A DNA stretch of 64,000 nucleotides from positions 1 through 64,000 of the forward strand of contig JAUXVN010000040.1 of NCBI GenBank assembly GCA_030684555.1, written 5' to 3'. Made by a program: the position numbers and the translations under genes. Origin of the DNA: Ignavibacteria bacterium (GTDB taxonomy: Bacteria; Bacteroidota; Ignavibacteria; Ignavibacteriales; Ignavibacteriaceae). Position 1 is the first letter of the stretch. Each line of letters starts with the position of its first letter. The notes beneath the pieces are model-generated. The model was given only the letters and a program-made list of their open reading frames with translations, did not search any database and had not been told where the DNA came from. Positions 27,101 through 36,757 of this stretch are shown in pieces.

Positions 27101-27178
27101 GTTGATAATTGGAATCTGCTCAATACAAGTGAAAGATACGATATGACGGCAGATTTTGGAGTTCGAATTACTCTTTAA
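24164..27178 (+). CDS. TonB-dependent receptor at the head of the pectin locus
   Basis: I start it at ATG 24164, which has AGGAG ten bases upstream, rather than an in-frame TTG 24 bases earlier. The 1004-aa protein has a signal peptide, a carboxypeptidase-like beta sandwich (GTLRGVIFDSLTVQPLVGAN), a plug with ELPDVNAAEVIGRLPGVSLL and VVIRGLSDKFGTVTVDGV, and a barrel of about 780 residues. The plug resembles those of oligosaccharide receptors of the FecA/CirA-like type found without SusD. As first gene of the locus, after the palindrome, it is a good candidate for pectin-oligomer import. Confidence 0.88.
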   Translation: MKTTSTFKMLLILVLFSVTQVLGQGTLRGVIFDSLTVQPLVGANVFLLGTGLGSATNVEGEYRITNIPEGNYTLKISYIGYKNKEVTIKVPSGNKTIVLNEYLMMDFLESDEVYVTAQAKGQVAAINQQLNSNTIVNVVSEERIQELPDVNAAEVIGRLPGVSLLRSGGEANKVVIRGLSDKFGTVTVDGVRIPDTDIDSRGIDLSTFSQGSLAGIELYKALTPDKDADAIAGSVNLVTKKAPETRLLRLDSKGIYNQLNNTIKQYDFNLKYGERFFDNILGVQFNGNIEQRDRSSERIDVDYGSASNNVNDYEITDFSVQYTDEMRRRNGLGILLDFNTPDHGSIRFNNIYSSTSRDYLFSTRNYPTGSADLLYTARNREQTIKTINSSLRGENHLLGIDATWGLSFGQSQSENPYDYELEFVEPSSLDSAGNPKSKMNNVPEGVRKGPPELLIPYALNNYEMAYLFWGYFRHQKSFDKEKTAYFDLAKDYVLVNLFTGQLKFGGKYKHKTRFKETSEKAAAYHLYGFHKYTVTESGDVVLKDFTGTRFENFILKNNAIISTNFLSNIPDNRNVFDKYLLNPIVNRDALRDWYKLNQHGAANADGSSAEYSNNIEVSTNYYDIVERISAGYVMNTLNYGEMITFITGLRVESEDNFYKSKFTPGKLTGFPTPSGTVKDTTASYTETILLPNFHLSVRPVEFMMMRFAAYKAIARPDFNHRLENYIARDGGGFTTLSIGNSRLQAAKAWNFEINTSFFSNTIGLFSVSAFYKEIKDMFHLINGIKVDRAEILDSLGISWQSPFGATQVYNLTYPYNSTKPTKVWGFEVEHQANLFFLPGLLQNIVLSYNFSLVRSETFVASSKTVVWRDSIELFPGYWIPRDNSKIELTEAKRKLEGQPEFFGNFAIGYDIAGFSGRISVFYQGDFNSSFSGDGKSDGVVNSFTRWDLALKYQYNDHLSFLLNINNFTNIEESTTRLNRVDNWNLLNTSERYDMTADFGVRITL

Positions 27179-27275
27179 TGGGTTTCTAATTTTCTACTAA
27201 TTCTTTTTCAAAATAAAAATCCTCAACTAATCAATACTTTATTAACAATCAAAAACAAAAAGCTGGGAGGCTTAG

Positions 27276-28946
27276 ATGAATAAGATTAAATACTTATTCC
27301 TTTTTCTTGTCATTTCTTTTTTATCCCCTGTACTTAATGGACAGGTGAATCCACATGAATTACTTATTGCACCCTGGAATGGAAGTAATTATCTCAATGA
27401 TGTTATAGTCGGTGATTCAACAGCAACTGGTGCTCGTGTTGATCCTGATCGCATTTATGTTTTACAACGTAATGGAGTTTATTTTGTCAATACTCCAATC
27501 AGAAATACTGACTGGGTCTTAAATATAAAGGCTCAAGATGGAACAGGTAGAAAACCGGTTATTTTTTTGGTGAAAAATACAACCACTAGTGCAAACCCGG
27601 CTGCGTTTTTACAAGTTGCCGGAAATATTTGGTTGAGCAATTTAATAATTTCCGGTATTCTTGAATCAGATACTTCATCTTACAGTTTGATGCAGGGACA
27701 ATTAATCGGAACTAATCAAGCCGGAAAAGATATTGTCATTGATGGATGTATATTAACCAATAGTAACGGTAATCATATCCGTACAGATCAAGCAACAAGA
27801 GTAATGAAAATTACGAATACCATCTTCGCAAATATGGGTTATCTTGGCAGATCAAATCTTGGTGCAGGCAAAGCAATTGACGTTAGAGCGGTCTCTTGTG
27901 ATTCTTTAGTTTTAGTCAATAATACTTTCGTTAATTTTCAGGATAGAATTATAAGACACTTCAACAGCACTGCTGCAATTAACAATTTTATTTTTGATCA
28001 CAATACAGTTGTTAATGGTATGTCCTATCATGGTACATTGGTACTTGGTATTCTTGGTGCAAAATCTGAAATAACAAACAACTTATTCATTGATCCGTTT
28101 GCACTTGGCAATGATACAGATTACGTTCGTCAAGCTGAATTTAATGAGAGCGGTGAATTAGATCCTGTTGGTAATAGAAGAATGAGTTGGATTTTTTCTG
28201 TTAATAATACAGAGACAAACTGGAAAGTCTCTAACAATTTTTATTCAATATCTGATTCCGGGCAGGCATTTTTTAACAGACATGCTTCTACAGGTGTAAC
28301 AGGTGAAGGTTCTCCTTTATCAAGGCATATCAACAGCAGACTTGGTGCTGATTCTCTAACTGCTTTTGTAAAACAAAGTGTGGTCTTAGCCAACATTCCA
28401 AAGCTTATGACGGCTATGATGGACTGGTATAGAAGACCTGTTGAGCAAGGCGGTGCAGGTAAAACAAAAGCAACCACTAATTTCAATAGATTATTACACG
28501 ATTATAATCGTGCTTCATGGACTTATTTAAGTGATACTTTAAATGGTTCATATTCTACATCTTCGCCAGCGTATAGTGCCGGAACCGGTAGTTTTCCTTT
28601 AGGTGATTTGAATTGGTTCCCTACAAAGAAACAAGAATGGTTGAACTGGATTACTGATGTTAATGAACCGGGTATGACTCCAGTTGAATTTTCATTAAAC
28701 CAAAATTATCCGAATCCATTTAATCCATCAACTAAAATTTCTTTTAATCTTGTTGCTGCCGGTAAAACTAATTTGTCAGTTTTCAATGTGCTCGGACAGA
28801 AAATGGCAACTTTAATAGATGAAGAATTAACCGCCGGTTATCATGAGATTAATTTTGATGCATCAAAACTAACTACAGGTGTTTATTTCTATCGATTAGA
28901 ATCAGGAAATAACTTCTCAATCAAAAAAATGTTATTAGTTAAATAA
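27276..28946 (+). CDS. T9SS-exported parallel beta-helix protein
   Basis: The 556-aa protein has a signal peptide (ending LNGQ) and a body rich in short beta strands, such as GNIWLSNLIISGI, DIVIDGCILTN and VMKITNTIFAN. This is the look of a right-handed parallel beta helix as in pectate-lyase-like and chondroitinase-B-like proteins. The C-terminus carries NQNYPNPFNPSTKISF and ends KKMLLVK, marking T9SS export. No catalytic Arg/Asp cluster can be assigned with confidence. Between a receptor and a pectate lyase, a role in binding or cutting pectin is likely. Confidence 0.75.
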   Translation: MNKIKYLFLFLVISFLSPVLNGQVNPHELLIAPWNGSNYLNDVIVGDSTATGARVDPDRIYVLQRNGVYFVNTPIRNTDWVLNIKAQDGTGRKPVIFLVKNTTTSANPAAFLQVAGNIWLSNLIISGILESDTSSYSLMQGQLIGTNQAGKDIVIDGCILTNSNGNHIRTDQATRVMKITNTIFANMGYLGRSNLGAGKAIDVRAVSCDSLVLVNNTFVNFQDRIIRHFNSTAAINNFIFDHNTVVNGMSYHGTLVLGILGAKSEITNNLFIDPFALGNDTDYVRQAEFNESGELDPVGNRRMSWIFSVNNTETNWKVSNNFYSISDSGQAFFNRHASTGVTGEGSPLSRHINSRLGADSLTAFVKQSVVLANIPKLMTAMMDWYRRPVEQGGAGKTKATTNFNRLLHDYNRASWTYLSDTLNGSYSTSSPAYSAGTGSFPLGDLNWFPTKKQEWLNWITDVNEPGMTPVEFSLNQNYPNPFNPSTKISFNLVAAGKTNLSVFNVLGQKMATLIDEELTAGYHEINFDASKLTTGVYFYRLESGNNFSIKKMLLVK

Positions 28947-28974
28947 TTTTTCTCTCCTGTTGTTGTATTGTGGA

Positions 28975-29010
28975 GGGCATCCAATTGCATAGATTAGGAT
29001 GCCCTTTTAT
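28975..29010 (+). terminator. Terminator after the beta-helix gene
   Basis: GGGCATCC (28975-28982) pairs with GGATGCCC (28997-29004), followed by TTTTATT. It separates the first two locus genes from the lyase group and may lower or end transcription. Confidence 0.75.
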
Positions 29011-29025
29011 TAACAACTTTAATTT

Positions 29026-30354
29026 ATGATAAAATATAAAAACCTTACTTTTCTTTTACTTCTTCTATTAACCCCGGTAAGTTTCCCACAGCTAAAAAGT
29101 TTTCCGGGAGCTGAGGGATACGGACAATTTACTTCCGGTGGAAGGGGGGGTGCTGTAATAGAAGTTACTAACCTAAATGACAGCGGCGAAGGTAGTTTAC
29201 GTTATGCAGTTGAAAAGAAATTTCCACGTACTGTAATTTTTAGAGTATCCGGTATTATTGAACTTCAATCAGAATTAGAAATAAGTCATGGTAACCTTAC
29301 AATTGCAGGTCAAACAGCCCCGGGTGACGGAATCTGTATTAAAGGAAATCGTTTTTCTATTACTGCTGCTGACAACATCATCATTCGCTTTATTCGTTTT
29401 CGTATCGGAGATGAAAACAAAATTCCTGAAGATGCAATATCAGTTATGCGTTGTAAAAATGTTATTATTGACCATTGTTCAATGAGCTGGGGAATTGATG
29501 AAGTAGGAACTTTTTATGACAATGAAAATTTTACTCTTCAATGGTCTATAATTTCAGAAGCACTTAATAATTCTGTTCATCCAAAGGGGGCACATGGTTA
29601 CGGCGGAATTTGGGGTGGTGTGAACGCTACTTTTCATCACAATCTTTTAGCTCATAATTCAAGCAGGAATCCACGATTCAATGGTGCAAGAACTCATACA
29701 ACTCCTGAAACAGAATTGGTTGATTTTAGAAATAATGTAATTTATAATTGGGGAGAAAATAGTTCTTACGGTGGAGAAAAAGGGAATCATAATATTATTG
29801 CCAATTATTATAAAGCCGGACCTGCATCACATAAAAAAAATCGGATCTTAGAACCGTTTGATAATTTGGGTAAATGGTTTATTGATAAAAATGTAGTGGA
29901 AAATTATCCGGATATCACCGAGGATAATTGGAACGGGGGAATACAAGGCAATTATGCAAATGAACCGCAAATTAAAGCTCTAAAAGCATTTGGTAAAGAA
30001 AACATAATAACTCAAACCGCAGAAGAAGCGTATAGTTCAGTTTTAAAATTTAGTGGTGTAATTTTGCCTAAAAGAGATAAAGTTGATTCAAGGATTATTT
30101 GTGAGGTAAAAAATTCCAAAGTTCTTTCCGGTAACGGAATAATCAATTCTCAAAGTGAAGTGGGAGGATACCCTGTTCTAAATTCTCTTACCCCACCTTT
30201 AGATTCTGATAAAGATGGAATCCCAGATGATTGGGAAATTAAAAATAATCTTGACCCGAATGATAATTTAGATGCTAATAAAACCGCAGCAAGCGGTTAT
30301 ACATTTTTAGAAGAATATTTGAATGAACTTGTAAAGGACGCTTATGTTTTTTAA
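29026..30354 (+). CDS. Family PL1 pectate lyase (no T9SS tail)
   Basis: The 442-aa protein has a signal peptide, then FPGAEGYGQFTSGGRGG, the classic start of PL1-type lyases in this lineage, followed by GDGICIKGN, IIIRFIRFRIGDEN and NVIIDHCSMSWGIDE. The Arg in SSRNPRFNGARTH near residue 213 fits the catalytic position of the beta-elimination enzyme, which cleaves polygalacturonate using Ca2+. The end (DSDKDGIPDDWEIKNNLDPN) is a calcium-binding thrombospondin-3/dockerin-like loop. It lacks the sorting tail of its neighbours, so it may stay periplasmic. Its last 11 bases overlap the next gene. Confidence 0.88.
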   Translation: MIKYKNLTFLLLLLLTPVSFPQLKSFPGAEGYGQFTSGGRGGAVIEVTNLNDSGEGSLRYAVEKKFPRTVIFRVSGIIELQSELEISHGNLTIAGQTAPGDGICIKGNRFSITAADNIIIRFIRFRIGDENKIPEDAISVMRCKNVIIDHCSMSWGIDEVGTFYDNENFTLQWSIISEALNNSVHPKGAHGYGGIWGGVNATFHHNLLAHNSSRNPRFNGARTHTTPETELVDFRNNVIYNWGENSSYGGEKGNHNIIANYYKAGPASHKKNRILEPFDNLGKWFIDKNVVENYPDITEDNWNGGIQGNYANEPQIKALKAFGKENIITQTAEEAYSSVLKFSGVILPKRDKVDSRIICEVKNSKVLSGNGIINSQSEVGGYPVLNSLTPPLDSDKDGIPDDWEIKNNLDPNDNLDANKTAASGYTFLEEYLNELVKDAYVF

Positions 30355-31867
30355 TAAATCGAAATCAGTATTATCTGGTTTCAGAATCATTTTATCGGTA
30401 CTTCTCTTCAGTTTTTCATCAATAAGTTATTCACAATTGTATGTTGCAGTTGATGGGAGTGATGAAAATCCGGGCACAATTGATCTTCCGTTAAAAACGA
30501 TAACCCGCGCAATTCAACTCGCTGCTGCAGATACAACAATTTTTGTGCGGGGCGGTGTGCATGAATACAACTCGACTATCAGATTAAATAAAACCGGACA
30601 GGCAGATAAACCGATTAAAATATTCGCTTATCCGGGTGAAAAACCAATTATAGATTTTTCTTCACAACCGGTAGCAACATCTTCACGCGGATTTCAAATC
30701 TCACATAATTACTGGCATGTGAAAGGACTTGAGATCAGAAATGCAGGGGATAACGGTATTCATATTTCAGGTTGGTATAACTTAGTTGAAGAATGCCGAA
30801 TTTATCATTGTTATGATACAGGCATTCAACTTAGTAATGGAGCGAGTCACAATAAAATAATTAATTGTGATTCGTATGAGAATTGTGATAAACATACTAA
30901 CGGTGAAAACGCAGATGGTTTTGCAGCAAAACTTTCTATCGGTCCGGGAAATGAATTCCACGGCTGCCGAGCTTGGGGAAATGCTGATGATGGATGGGAT
31001 TTATATGAGGGGGCAAATGCAGTTATAATTAACGACTGTTGGGCATTCCGAAACGGTTATAATGTATGGGGTTTACCAACATATACCGGTGACGGAAACG
31101 GATTTAAGGTTGGCGGTAACTATGTTCAGGGTCCACATATAGTAACTCGTTCAGTGGCTTTTGATAACAAGCAAAAAGGCTTTGACCAAAATAATAATAC
31201 AGCAGGGATTACATTATACAATAATACTTCTTTTAGAAATGGTACCAGGAATTTTTCATTCCCGTCTAATCCGGCTTCGGGAAAACATATTCTAAAAAAT
31301 AATATATCACATCGATCGGGAACTACAAATTCGATTGTATCAACATCGATAGTTGAAGCAAACAGTTGGGTTGGATTCACAATTAATGATTCTGATTTTA
31401 TTAGTTTAGATACAAGTTTAGCTCTCTCTCCACGCAATGCAGACAGTTCTCTTCCGTATATCGATTTTTTAAGATTATCTCAATTCAGTTTATTTATTGA
31501 TGCAGGAGTTGATGTAGGTTTATCATTTAACGGCACTGCACCCGATCTTGGCGCATTTGAAACTGGTCCTATTTTAAGTGTAAATGAAAACTTTGTTGAA
31601 GCGAGGTCGTTTAAGTTATTAAATAATTACCCAAATCCGTTTAACCCTACAACTACAATAGCATTTTTAATTGATAAAAGAGAACATGTTAAACTTGCCG
31701 TCTATGATATTACCGGAACTCAAATTGATGAACTTGTGAATGATACTTTAGAACCAAATAATTATTCTGTACGGTTTGACGGAAGCCGCTTATCAAGTGG
31801 AATTTATTTCGCAAGACTTTCAACTTCATCAAAACATCAGGTTATTAAACTTCTTCTGATGAAATAA
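30344..31867 (+). CDS. Family PL9 pectate lyase with T9SS sorting domain
   Basis: The 507-aa protein opens LYVAVDGSDENPGTIDLPLK after its signal peptide, a standard PL9 start. ENADGFAAKLSIGPGNEF near residue 188 and WGNADDGWDLYEGANAV near 210 are hallmarks of PL9 (Pel9A-like) enzymes, with Asp residues that bind Ca2+ and a basic residue for beta-elimination. The C-terminus has NNYPNPFNPTTTIAF and ends in KLLLMK, for T9SS export. The 11-bp overlap with the PL1 gene indicates coupled translation. It should act outside the cell on homogalacturonan or the rhamnogalacturonan backbone. Confidence 0.9.
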   Translation: MFFNKSKSVLSGFRIILSVLLFSFSSISYSQLYVAVDGSDENPGTIDLPLKTITRAIQLAAADTTIFVRGGVHEYNSTIRLNKTGQADKPIKIFAYPGEKPIIDFSSQPVATSSRGFQISHNYWHVKGLEIRNAGDNGIHISGWYNLVEECRIYHCYDTGIQLSNGASHNKIINCDSYENCDKHTNGENADGFAAKLSIGPGNEFHGCRAWGNADDGWDLYEGANAVIINDCWAFRNGYNVWGLPTYTGDGNGFKVGGNYVQGPHIVTRSVAFDNKQKGFDQNNNTAGITLYNNTSFRNGTRNFSFPSNPASGKHILKNNISHRSGTTNSIVSTSIVEANSWVGFTINDSDFISLDTSLALSPRNADSSLPYIDFLRLSQFSLFIDAGVDVGLSFNGTAPDLGAFETGPILSVNENFVEARSFKLLNNYPNPFNPTTTIAFLIDKREHVKLAVYDITGTQIDELVNDTLEPNNYSVRFDGSRLSSGIYFARLSTSSKHQVIKLLLMK

Positions 31868-31880
31868 AAATGGAGAGAAT

Positions 31881-33278
31881 ATGAAAAATTATAGATTAAT
31901 CAGATTTGCACTTTTAATATCGATTTTAACAATTGTCTCATGTGATTTTTCAAACTCGCAACGTGACGGGTGGGATAAGTTAGATGAAATAAGAAAAAAT
32001 ATTATTCCCCCTACCTTTCAAGATAAAGATTTTAACATAGTTGATTTTGGTGCTGTTGCTGACGGTAAAACCGATTGTACAGAGGCATTTAGAAAAGCTA
32101 TTTCTGCTTGTAATGAAGCTGGTGGCGGAAGAGTTGTTGTTCCCGAAGGCGAATTTTTTACCGGAGCAATTCATCTTAAAAGTATTGTGAATTTATATCT
32201 TTCAAAAAACTCGGTTATTAAATTTTCTACAAATCCGCAAGACTATCTTCCCCTTGTATTTACAAGGTGGGAAGGGGTTGAATGTATGAATTATTCACCT
32301 CTGATTTATGCTTATGAGCAAGAAAACATTGCAGTTACCGGAAGCGGAATTATTGATGGACAAGGAGCAAATGATAATTGGTGGCCCTGGAAGGGGAACA
32401 AAGTAGACGGCTGGATTGAGGGAACACCTCATCAAAAAAAAGGAAGAGATTTACTTTTCCAAATGGCTGAAGATAATGTTCATCCACAAGAAAGAATTAT
32501 GGGAGAAGGATTTTATCTTCGTCCGAGTTTCTTTCAACCTTACAAATCAAAAAATATTTTAGTAGATGGAGTTACATTCAAAAATTCACCGATGTGGTTT
32601 TTAAATCCCGTTCTGTGTGAAAATGTAACAGTTAAAAATTTAAAGATAGAAGGACTTGGACCAAATAATGACGGCTGTAACCCTGAGTCATCAAAAAATG
32701 TGTTGATCCAAAATTGTTATTTTGATACGGGTGACGATTGCATTGCAATAAAATCCGGTAGAAACAATGACGGAAGAAGAATTAATGTCCCGAGTGAAAA
32801 TATAATTATTGAAGATTGCAATATGAAAGAGGGACATGGCGGTGTAGTAATGGGAAGCGAAATTTCAGGCGGTGTAAGAAATGTTTTTGCACAGAATTGC
32901 GAAATGAGTAGTCCTAACCTCGATAGAGCTTTACGCTTTAAGACAAATGCTGTTCGCGGAGGAACAATAGAAAACATCTACTTTAGAAATATTAAAGTCG
33001 GCGAAGTTAGCGAAGCAGTAATAAAAATTGATTACTATTATGAAGAAGGTAAAAAAGGGAACTTCCTTCCTACCATTCGAAATGTGCATGTTCAAAATCT
33101 TACAAGCGAAAAAAGTAAATTTGCAATATGGATTAAAGCCTTTGATAATGCCCCTGTTACCGGTCTGTATCTTGATAATTGTAATTTTAATCAAGTTGCC
33201 AAAGATAATGTTATCGAACATGTAAAAGATTATAAGTTTAATTCCGTGATGATAAATAATAAAATAATATCCGAATGA
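31881..33278 (+). CDS. Family GH28 polygalacturonase, lipoprotein
   Basis: The 465-aa protein has a lipobox-like SILTIVSC at the end of its signal peptide, so it is probably membrane-anchored. NIVDFGAVADGKTDCTEAF is the GH28 opening. Catalytic motifs appear in order: NNDGCNPES near 264, TGDDCIAIKSG near 284, GHGGVVMGSE near 318 and RFKTN near 351, giving the three Asp, the His and the Arg-x-Lys expected of an inverting galacturonan hydrolase. The start is 13 bases after the PL9 stop, so it belongs to the same operon. It probably trims oligogalacturonides, possibly from the non-reducing end. Confidence 0.93.
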   Translation: MKNYRLIRFALLISILTIVSCDFSNSQRDGWDKLDEIRKNIIPPTFQDKDFNIVDFGAVADGKTDCTEAFRKAISACNEAGGGRVVVPEGEFFTGAIHLKSIVNLYLSKNSVIKFSTNPQDYLPLVFTRWEGVECMNYSPLIYAYEQENIAVTGSGIIDGQGANDNWWPWKGNKVDGWIEGTPHQKKGRDLLFQMAEDNVHPQERIMGEGFYLRPSFFQPYKSKNILVDGVTFKNSPMWFLNPVLCENVTVKNLKIEGLGPNNDGCNPESSKNVLIQNCYFDTGDDCIAIKSGRNNDGRRINVPSENIIIEDCNMKEGHGGVVMGSEISGGVRNVFAQNCEMSSPNLDRALRFKTNAVRGGTIENIYFRNIKVGEVSEAVIKIDYYYEEGKKGNFLPTIRNVHVQNLTSEKSKFAIWIKAFDNAPVTGLYLDNCNFNQVAKDNVIEHVKDYKFNSVMINNKIISE

Positions 33279-33345
33279 TTTTTGGGAATTTCATCCTACC
33301 TATTTTTGACAAAAAAGACGCGTATTTTTTTATAAGGAGAAAAAT

Positions 33346-36300
33346 ATGAGCCTGAACAAAACCATTAAAATAACTACAACAACATTCCTCATTTTTCTAA
33401 TGACTTCGCAACTAAATGTTGCTCAATCGAGAAGTAAAATACAAGGGACGGTTAAAGACACGCAAACGGGAGAAGTTCTTTTTGGGGCAAATGTTGTTAT
33501 ACTTGATACATATTTTGGTGCAGCCACTGATGTTCATGGAAAATATTTTATCATAAATGTTCCGGTCGGTACGTATAGAGTTCAGGCTTCAACAATAGGT
33601 TACAACAAAAATATTGTTACTGAAGTTATAGTTTCCGCAGATAGAGTTACTACCGTTGATTTTGATTTATCCTCGACTATAATTCAGAGTGAAGAAGTTG
33701 TTGTTACGGCTCAAAGAAATTCATTAAATAATGAAGTATCAAATACAATAAATGTTATAACAGCAGAGCAATTGCAAAATACAACCGGGATGAGGGAAGT
33801 TTCATCTTTTCTTGAGAAACAACCCGGGGTTTCATCCGAAAACGGATTTTTACAAATAAGAGGCGGTTCATCGGATCAAACAGGAACATTTGTAAATGGA
33901 ATGGCATATAATAATGCGGCTGTCGGTAATGCTGAAACATCTATTCCCTTAAGTTCAATTGAACAAGTTTCATTACTCTCGGGAGGTTTCAATGCTGAAT
34001 ACGGGAATTTCCGTTCGGGATTAATTAACATTACTACAAAATCAGGTTCGAAGGATACGTATAAAGGGACAATATCAATTTCGAAGAATGCCCCGATGGT
34101 GAAACGTTTTGGTCCACTTATGAGTGATCCATATTCACCGGCATTGAGACCTTATTTAGATCCAGCTTTAGCTTTTTATGGAACAGATAACACATGGAAA
34201 GATACCGACCCTTATCTTTATCAGCAGCATGATCGATTTGATGGCTGGATTGGGGCAGCAAATTCATTTAATCAAACTAATCCGCGGTACCCGGCTTCGC
34301 CAATGGATTATTATTACCTTGCATCCTGGATGCACATGGCGGTTCCCGATTATGAAGGTTTATCAAAACTCCCTGATAGCGTAAAAACTGCTATCGGTTA
34401 TTATGAATTATCAGATGAGCAAAAAAAATTATTTAATGATCATTCATGGGATGAAGAGGGAAGTGATTACAATTTTGATTTAGGTTTTGGAGGTCCAATT
34501 CCTTTCATAAGTAAAATGCTTGGTGATATGACTTTTTATCTTTCACACAGTACAAAGGAAACTAATTATATTATTCCGGTTAGTAGAAAAAGTCAAAAAT
34601 CACACGTTACTTTATTAACGATGAAGACTAATCCACTCGAGTCACTTACTATAACGATAAACGGATTATGGAAAAGACAATTTGGTGTAAGCCCTATTAA
34701 ACCGGCATTCGGTGATTTTCCCGATGCTGCGAGAGAAGGGGGCTTTATGACAACAGATAACCTTAAATATTTTGCGCGTCTATCTAATCTCGATGGCGGA
34801 GTAAATTATTGGTACACTCCGCCTATGTTCCCACAACTTAATCAAACAACTTTGATGGGGGGATTTTCAATAAATCATGTTCTTAATCAAAGAACATTTT
34901 CTGAATTTGCAGCAAGTTATTTGTCGATAAGAGATGATGCTCCTGTTGGCGATAATCGGGATCCTTCAATACTTACAATGTTTGGACCGTTTCCCGTAAC
35001 AGAAATGCCTTATGGAAAATGGCAATTTGCTCCTAATAACCGGTTAACTTATATCACTCCAACCGATACAATAAGTTATCTTTATCCAAATTATGATGCT
35101 CTACCGGGTGTAATAAGAAGATTCAGAGGGAAAGAGGGAGACTTATATACAAATGTACATACACAGCAACAGCGCGTTAAGTATGATTTAGTTTCGCAAA
35201 TCGGAGATCACAATTATTTCAAAGGCGGAATAGAATATAATCGTTTTGATATTGATCATAAAATGTGGATGAAGTGGAACAGAACCGGTCCTTATAATTC
35301 TTATGAATTCAATTACCGTCGAACTCCGAGCACAACCGGTATGTACTTACAAGATCAAATTTCTTATGAAGGTGTAATTGCTAATTTGGGATTACGAATG
35401 GATTATTTCTACGGCGGCGGTGGTAAATGGCCTACAGGAGATCCGTTCGCTTTTGCATTTACTTCTGCATTTGGCGAAGCTCCACGAGATCCCGGTGCAG
35501 CTACAGATTCATTCTATGCTGCTTTAGCTTCAGGGCGTTCATTGATTTGGGAAAAGTGGGAAGATTATGATAAGCAAAATCCCGGATTCCTTGCACCTGT
35601 GAAAAACTTTACTACATTCAGTCCAAGACTCGGAATTTCATTTCCTGTTACCGAACGGGCAAAATTTTATTTTAATTATGGACACTTCAGATCAAATCCG
35701 CCTTATTCGACAATGTTTTTAGTCCGTTATCGATACGACAAAAATGGTTTATATGATATGGCTAATCCTAATCTTGAACCTCCTAAAACAGTTTCCTACG
35801 AGCTTGGGGCGGCATATAATCTGCTTGATAACTACTTAATAAATGTATCGGGTTATTATAAAGATATAACCGGACAAAATGGTGATGTCAATTATAAAAG
35901 CAGTTCAGGAAGTATTGATTATGATTTGTGGGAGAATAATAACTATCAAGATATTCAAGGGATTGAAGTAAATATTACTAAAAACGATAACAGTTGGATT
36001 ACCGGATGGGTGAACTTCAATTACATGTTAAAAAAATCAGGTTTAACCGGAAGAGCAATCGTTTCTGACGTAACAATTAATGATGATAGAGCGGGTTTAT
36101 ATTCTGCACAAGAAAGCAGATTTTTACCACTTCCCATTTTAAATGCTAACATTACTCTAAATGCACCCCGCGATTTGTTTGAAGAGAATATTCTACTGAA
36201 CTCACTATTAGCCGGATGGAGTACTACTTTCTTTTTTGAATGGAAAACTGGTGATTACTTCACATGGAACCCACTCAACAAACTTCATGTAAGTAATAAT

Positions 36301-36702
36301 ATGCAATGGCCCGATTATGTTATGCTTAACATGAAAATGAGTAAATCGTTTAATGTTAGAGGCATTGGAATAACTTTCTTTGTTGATGTATCAAATCTTC
36401 TTAATAACAAAATCAGTATGTTGAATAAAGGTTATGCATTCAGAAGAAGCAATATTGATGCGGGTAGTTTTACCGAATGGGCTGATACCAAAAATTATTT
36501 AGCTTCACTACAACTGCCTGAGTATAATTCTCCTGAATATGATAATCTGCGTGAACAAAATGCCGGTAAGTATATCGCCGGAGAGGATAAAGTTGGAGAT
36601 TTAAGGTCTGAATCGAAACCATACATCAACGATCCCGATTATTCCTACTTCATTTATGGTCAGCCGCGGGATATTTGGTTCGGTCTTAAACTAGATTTTT
36701 AA
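33346..36702 (+). CDS. Second pectin-locus TonB-dependent receptor
   Basis: The 1118-aa protein follows AAGGAG and starts with a signal peptide. It then has a carboxypeptidase-like domain (KIQGTVKDTQTGEVLFGANV), a plug with QPGVSSENGFLQIRGGSSDQ and LSGGFNAEYGNFRSG, and a long barrel ending in the C-terminal Phe of FGLKLDF. The plug and barrel resemble the large receptors typical of Ignavibacteria that lack a SusD partner. It is followed by an uncharacterised secreted protein and a PorV-like protein in tight spacing, suggesting the three work together at the outer membrane. Confidence 0.88.
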   Translation: MSLNKTIKITTTTFLIFLMTSQLNVAQSRSKIQGTVKDTQTGEVLFGANVVILDTYFGAATDVHGKYFIINVPVGTYRVQASTIGYNKNIVTEVIVSADRVTTVDFDLSSTIIQSEEVVVTAQRNSLNNEVSNTINVITAEQLQNTTGMREVSSFLEKQPGVSSENGFLQIRGGSSDQTGTFVNGMAYNNAAVGNAETSIPLSSIEQVSLLSGGFNAEYGNFRSGLINITTKSGSKDTYKGTISISKNAPMVKRFGPLMSDPYSPALRPYLDPALAFYGTDNTWKDTDPYLYQQHDRFDGWIGAANSFNQTNPRYPASPMDYYYLASWMHMAVPDYEGLSKLPDSVKTAIGYYELSDEQKKLFNDHSWDEEGSDYNFDLGFGGPIPFISKMLGDMTFYLSHSTKETNYIIPVSRKSQKSHVTLLTMKTNPLESLTITINGLWKRQFGVSPIKPAFGDFPDAAREGGFMTTDNLKYFARLSNLDGGVNYWYTPPMFPQLNQTTLMGGFSINHVLNQRTFSEFAASYLSIRDDAPVGDNRDPSILTMFGPFPVTEMPYGKWQFAPNNRLTYITPTDTISYLYPNYDALPGVIRRFRGKEGDLYTNVHTQQQRVKYDLVSQIGDHNYFKGGIEYNRFDIDHKMWMKWNRTGPYNSYEFNYRRTPSTTGMYLQDQISYEGVIANLGLRMDYFYGGGGKWPTGDPFAFAFTSAFGEAPRDPGAATDSFYAALASGRSLIWEKWEDYDKQNPGFLAPVKNFTTFSPRLGISFPVTERAKFYFNYGHFRSNPPYSTMFLVRYRYDKNGLYDMANPNLEPPKTVSYELGAAYNLLDNYLINVSGYYKDITGQNGDVNYKSSSGSIDYDLWENNNYQDIQGIEVNITKNDNSWITGWVNFNYMLKKSGLTGRAIVSDVTINDDRAGLYSAQESRFLPLPILNANITLNAPRDLFEENILLNSLLAGWSTTFFFEWKTGDYFTWNPLNKLHVSNNMQWPDYVMLNMKMSKSFNVRGIGITFFVDVSNLLNNKISMLNKGYAFRRSNIDAGSFTEWADTKNYLASLQLPEYNSPEYDNLREQNAGKYIAGEDKVGDLRSESKPYINDPDYSYFIYGQPRDIWFGLKLDF

Positions 36703-36757
36703 TTTCAGAAAATATCATATACAAAAGAATTTTTGAAAGTCCCAAAGGAGTTTGATA

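Noticed and set aside
33306-33336. TTGACA and TATAAG pair resembling a promoter before the second receptor.
   Set aside because: The spacing is 19 bases and the second box overlaps the ribosome binding site, so transcription would start at or inside the gene.
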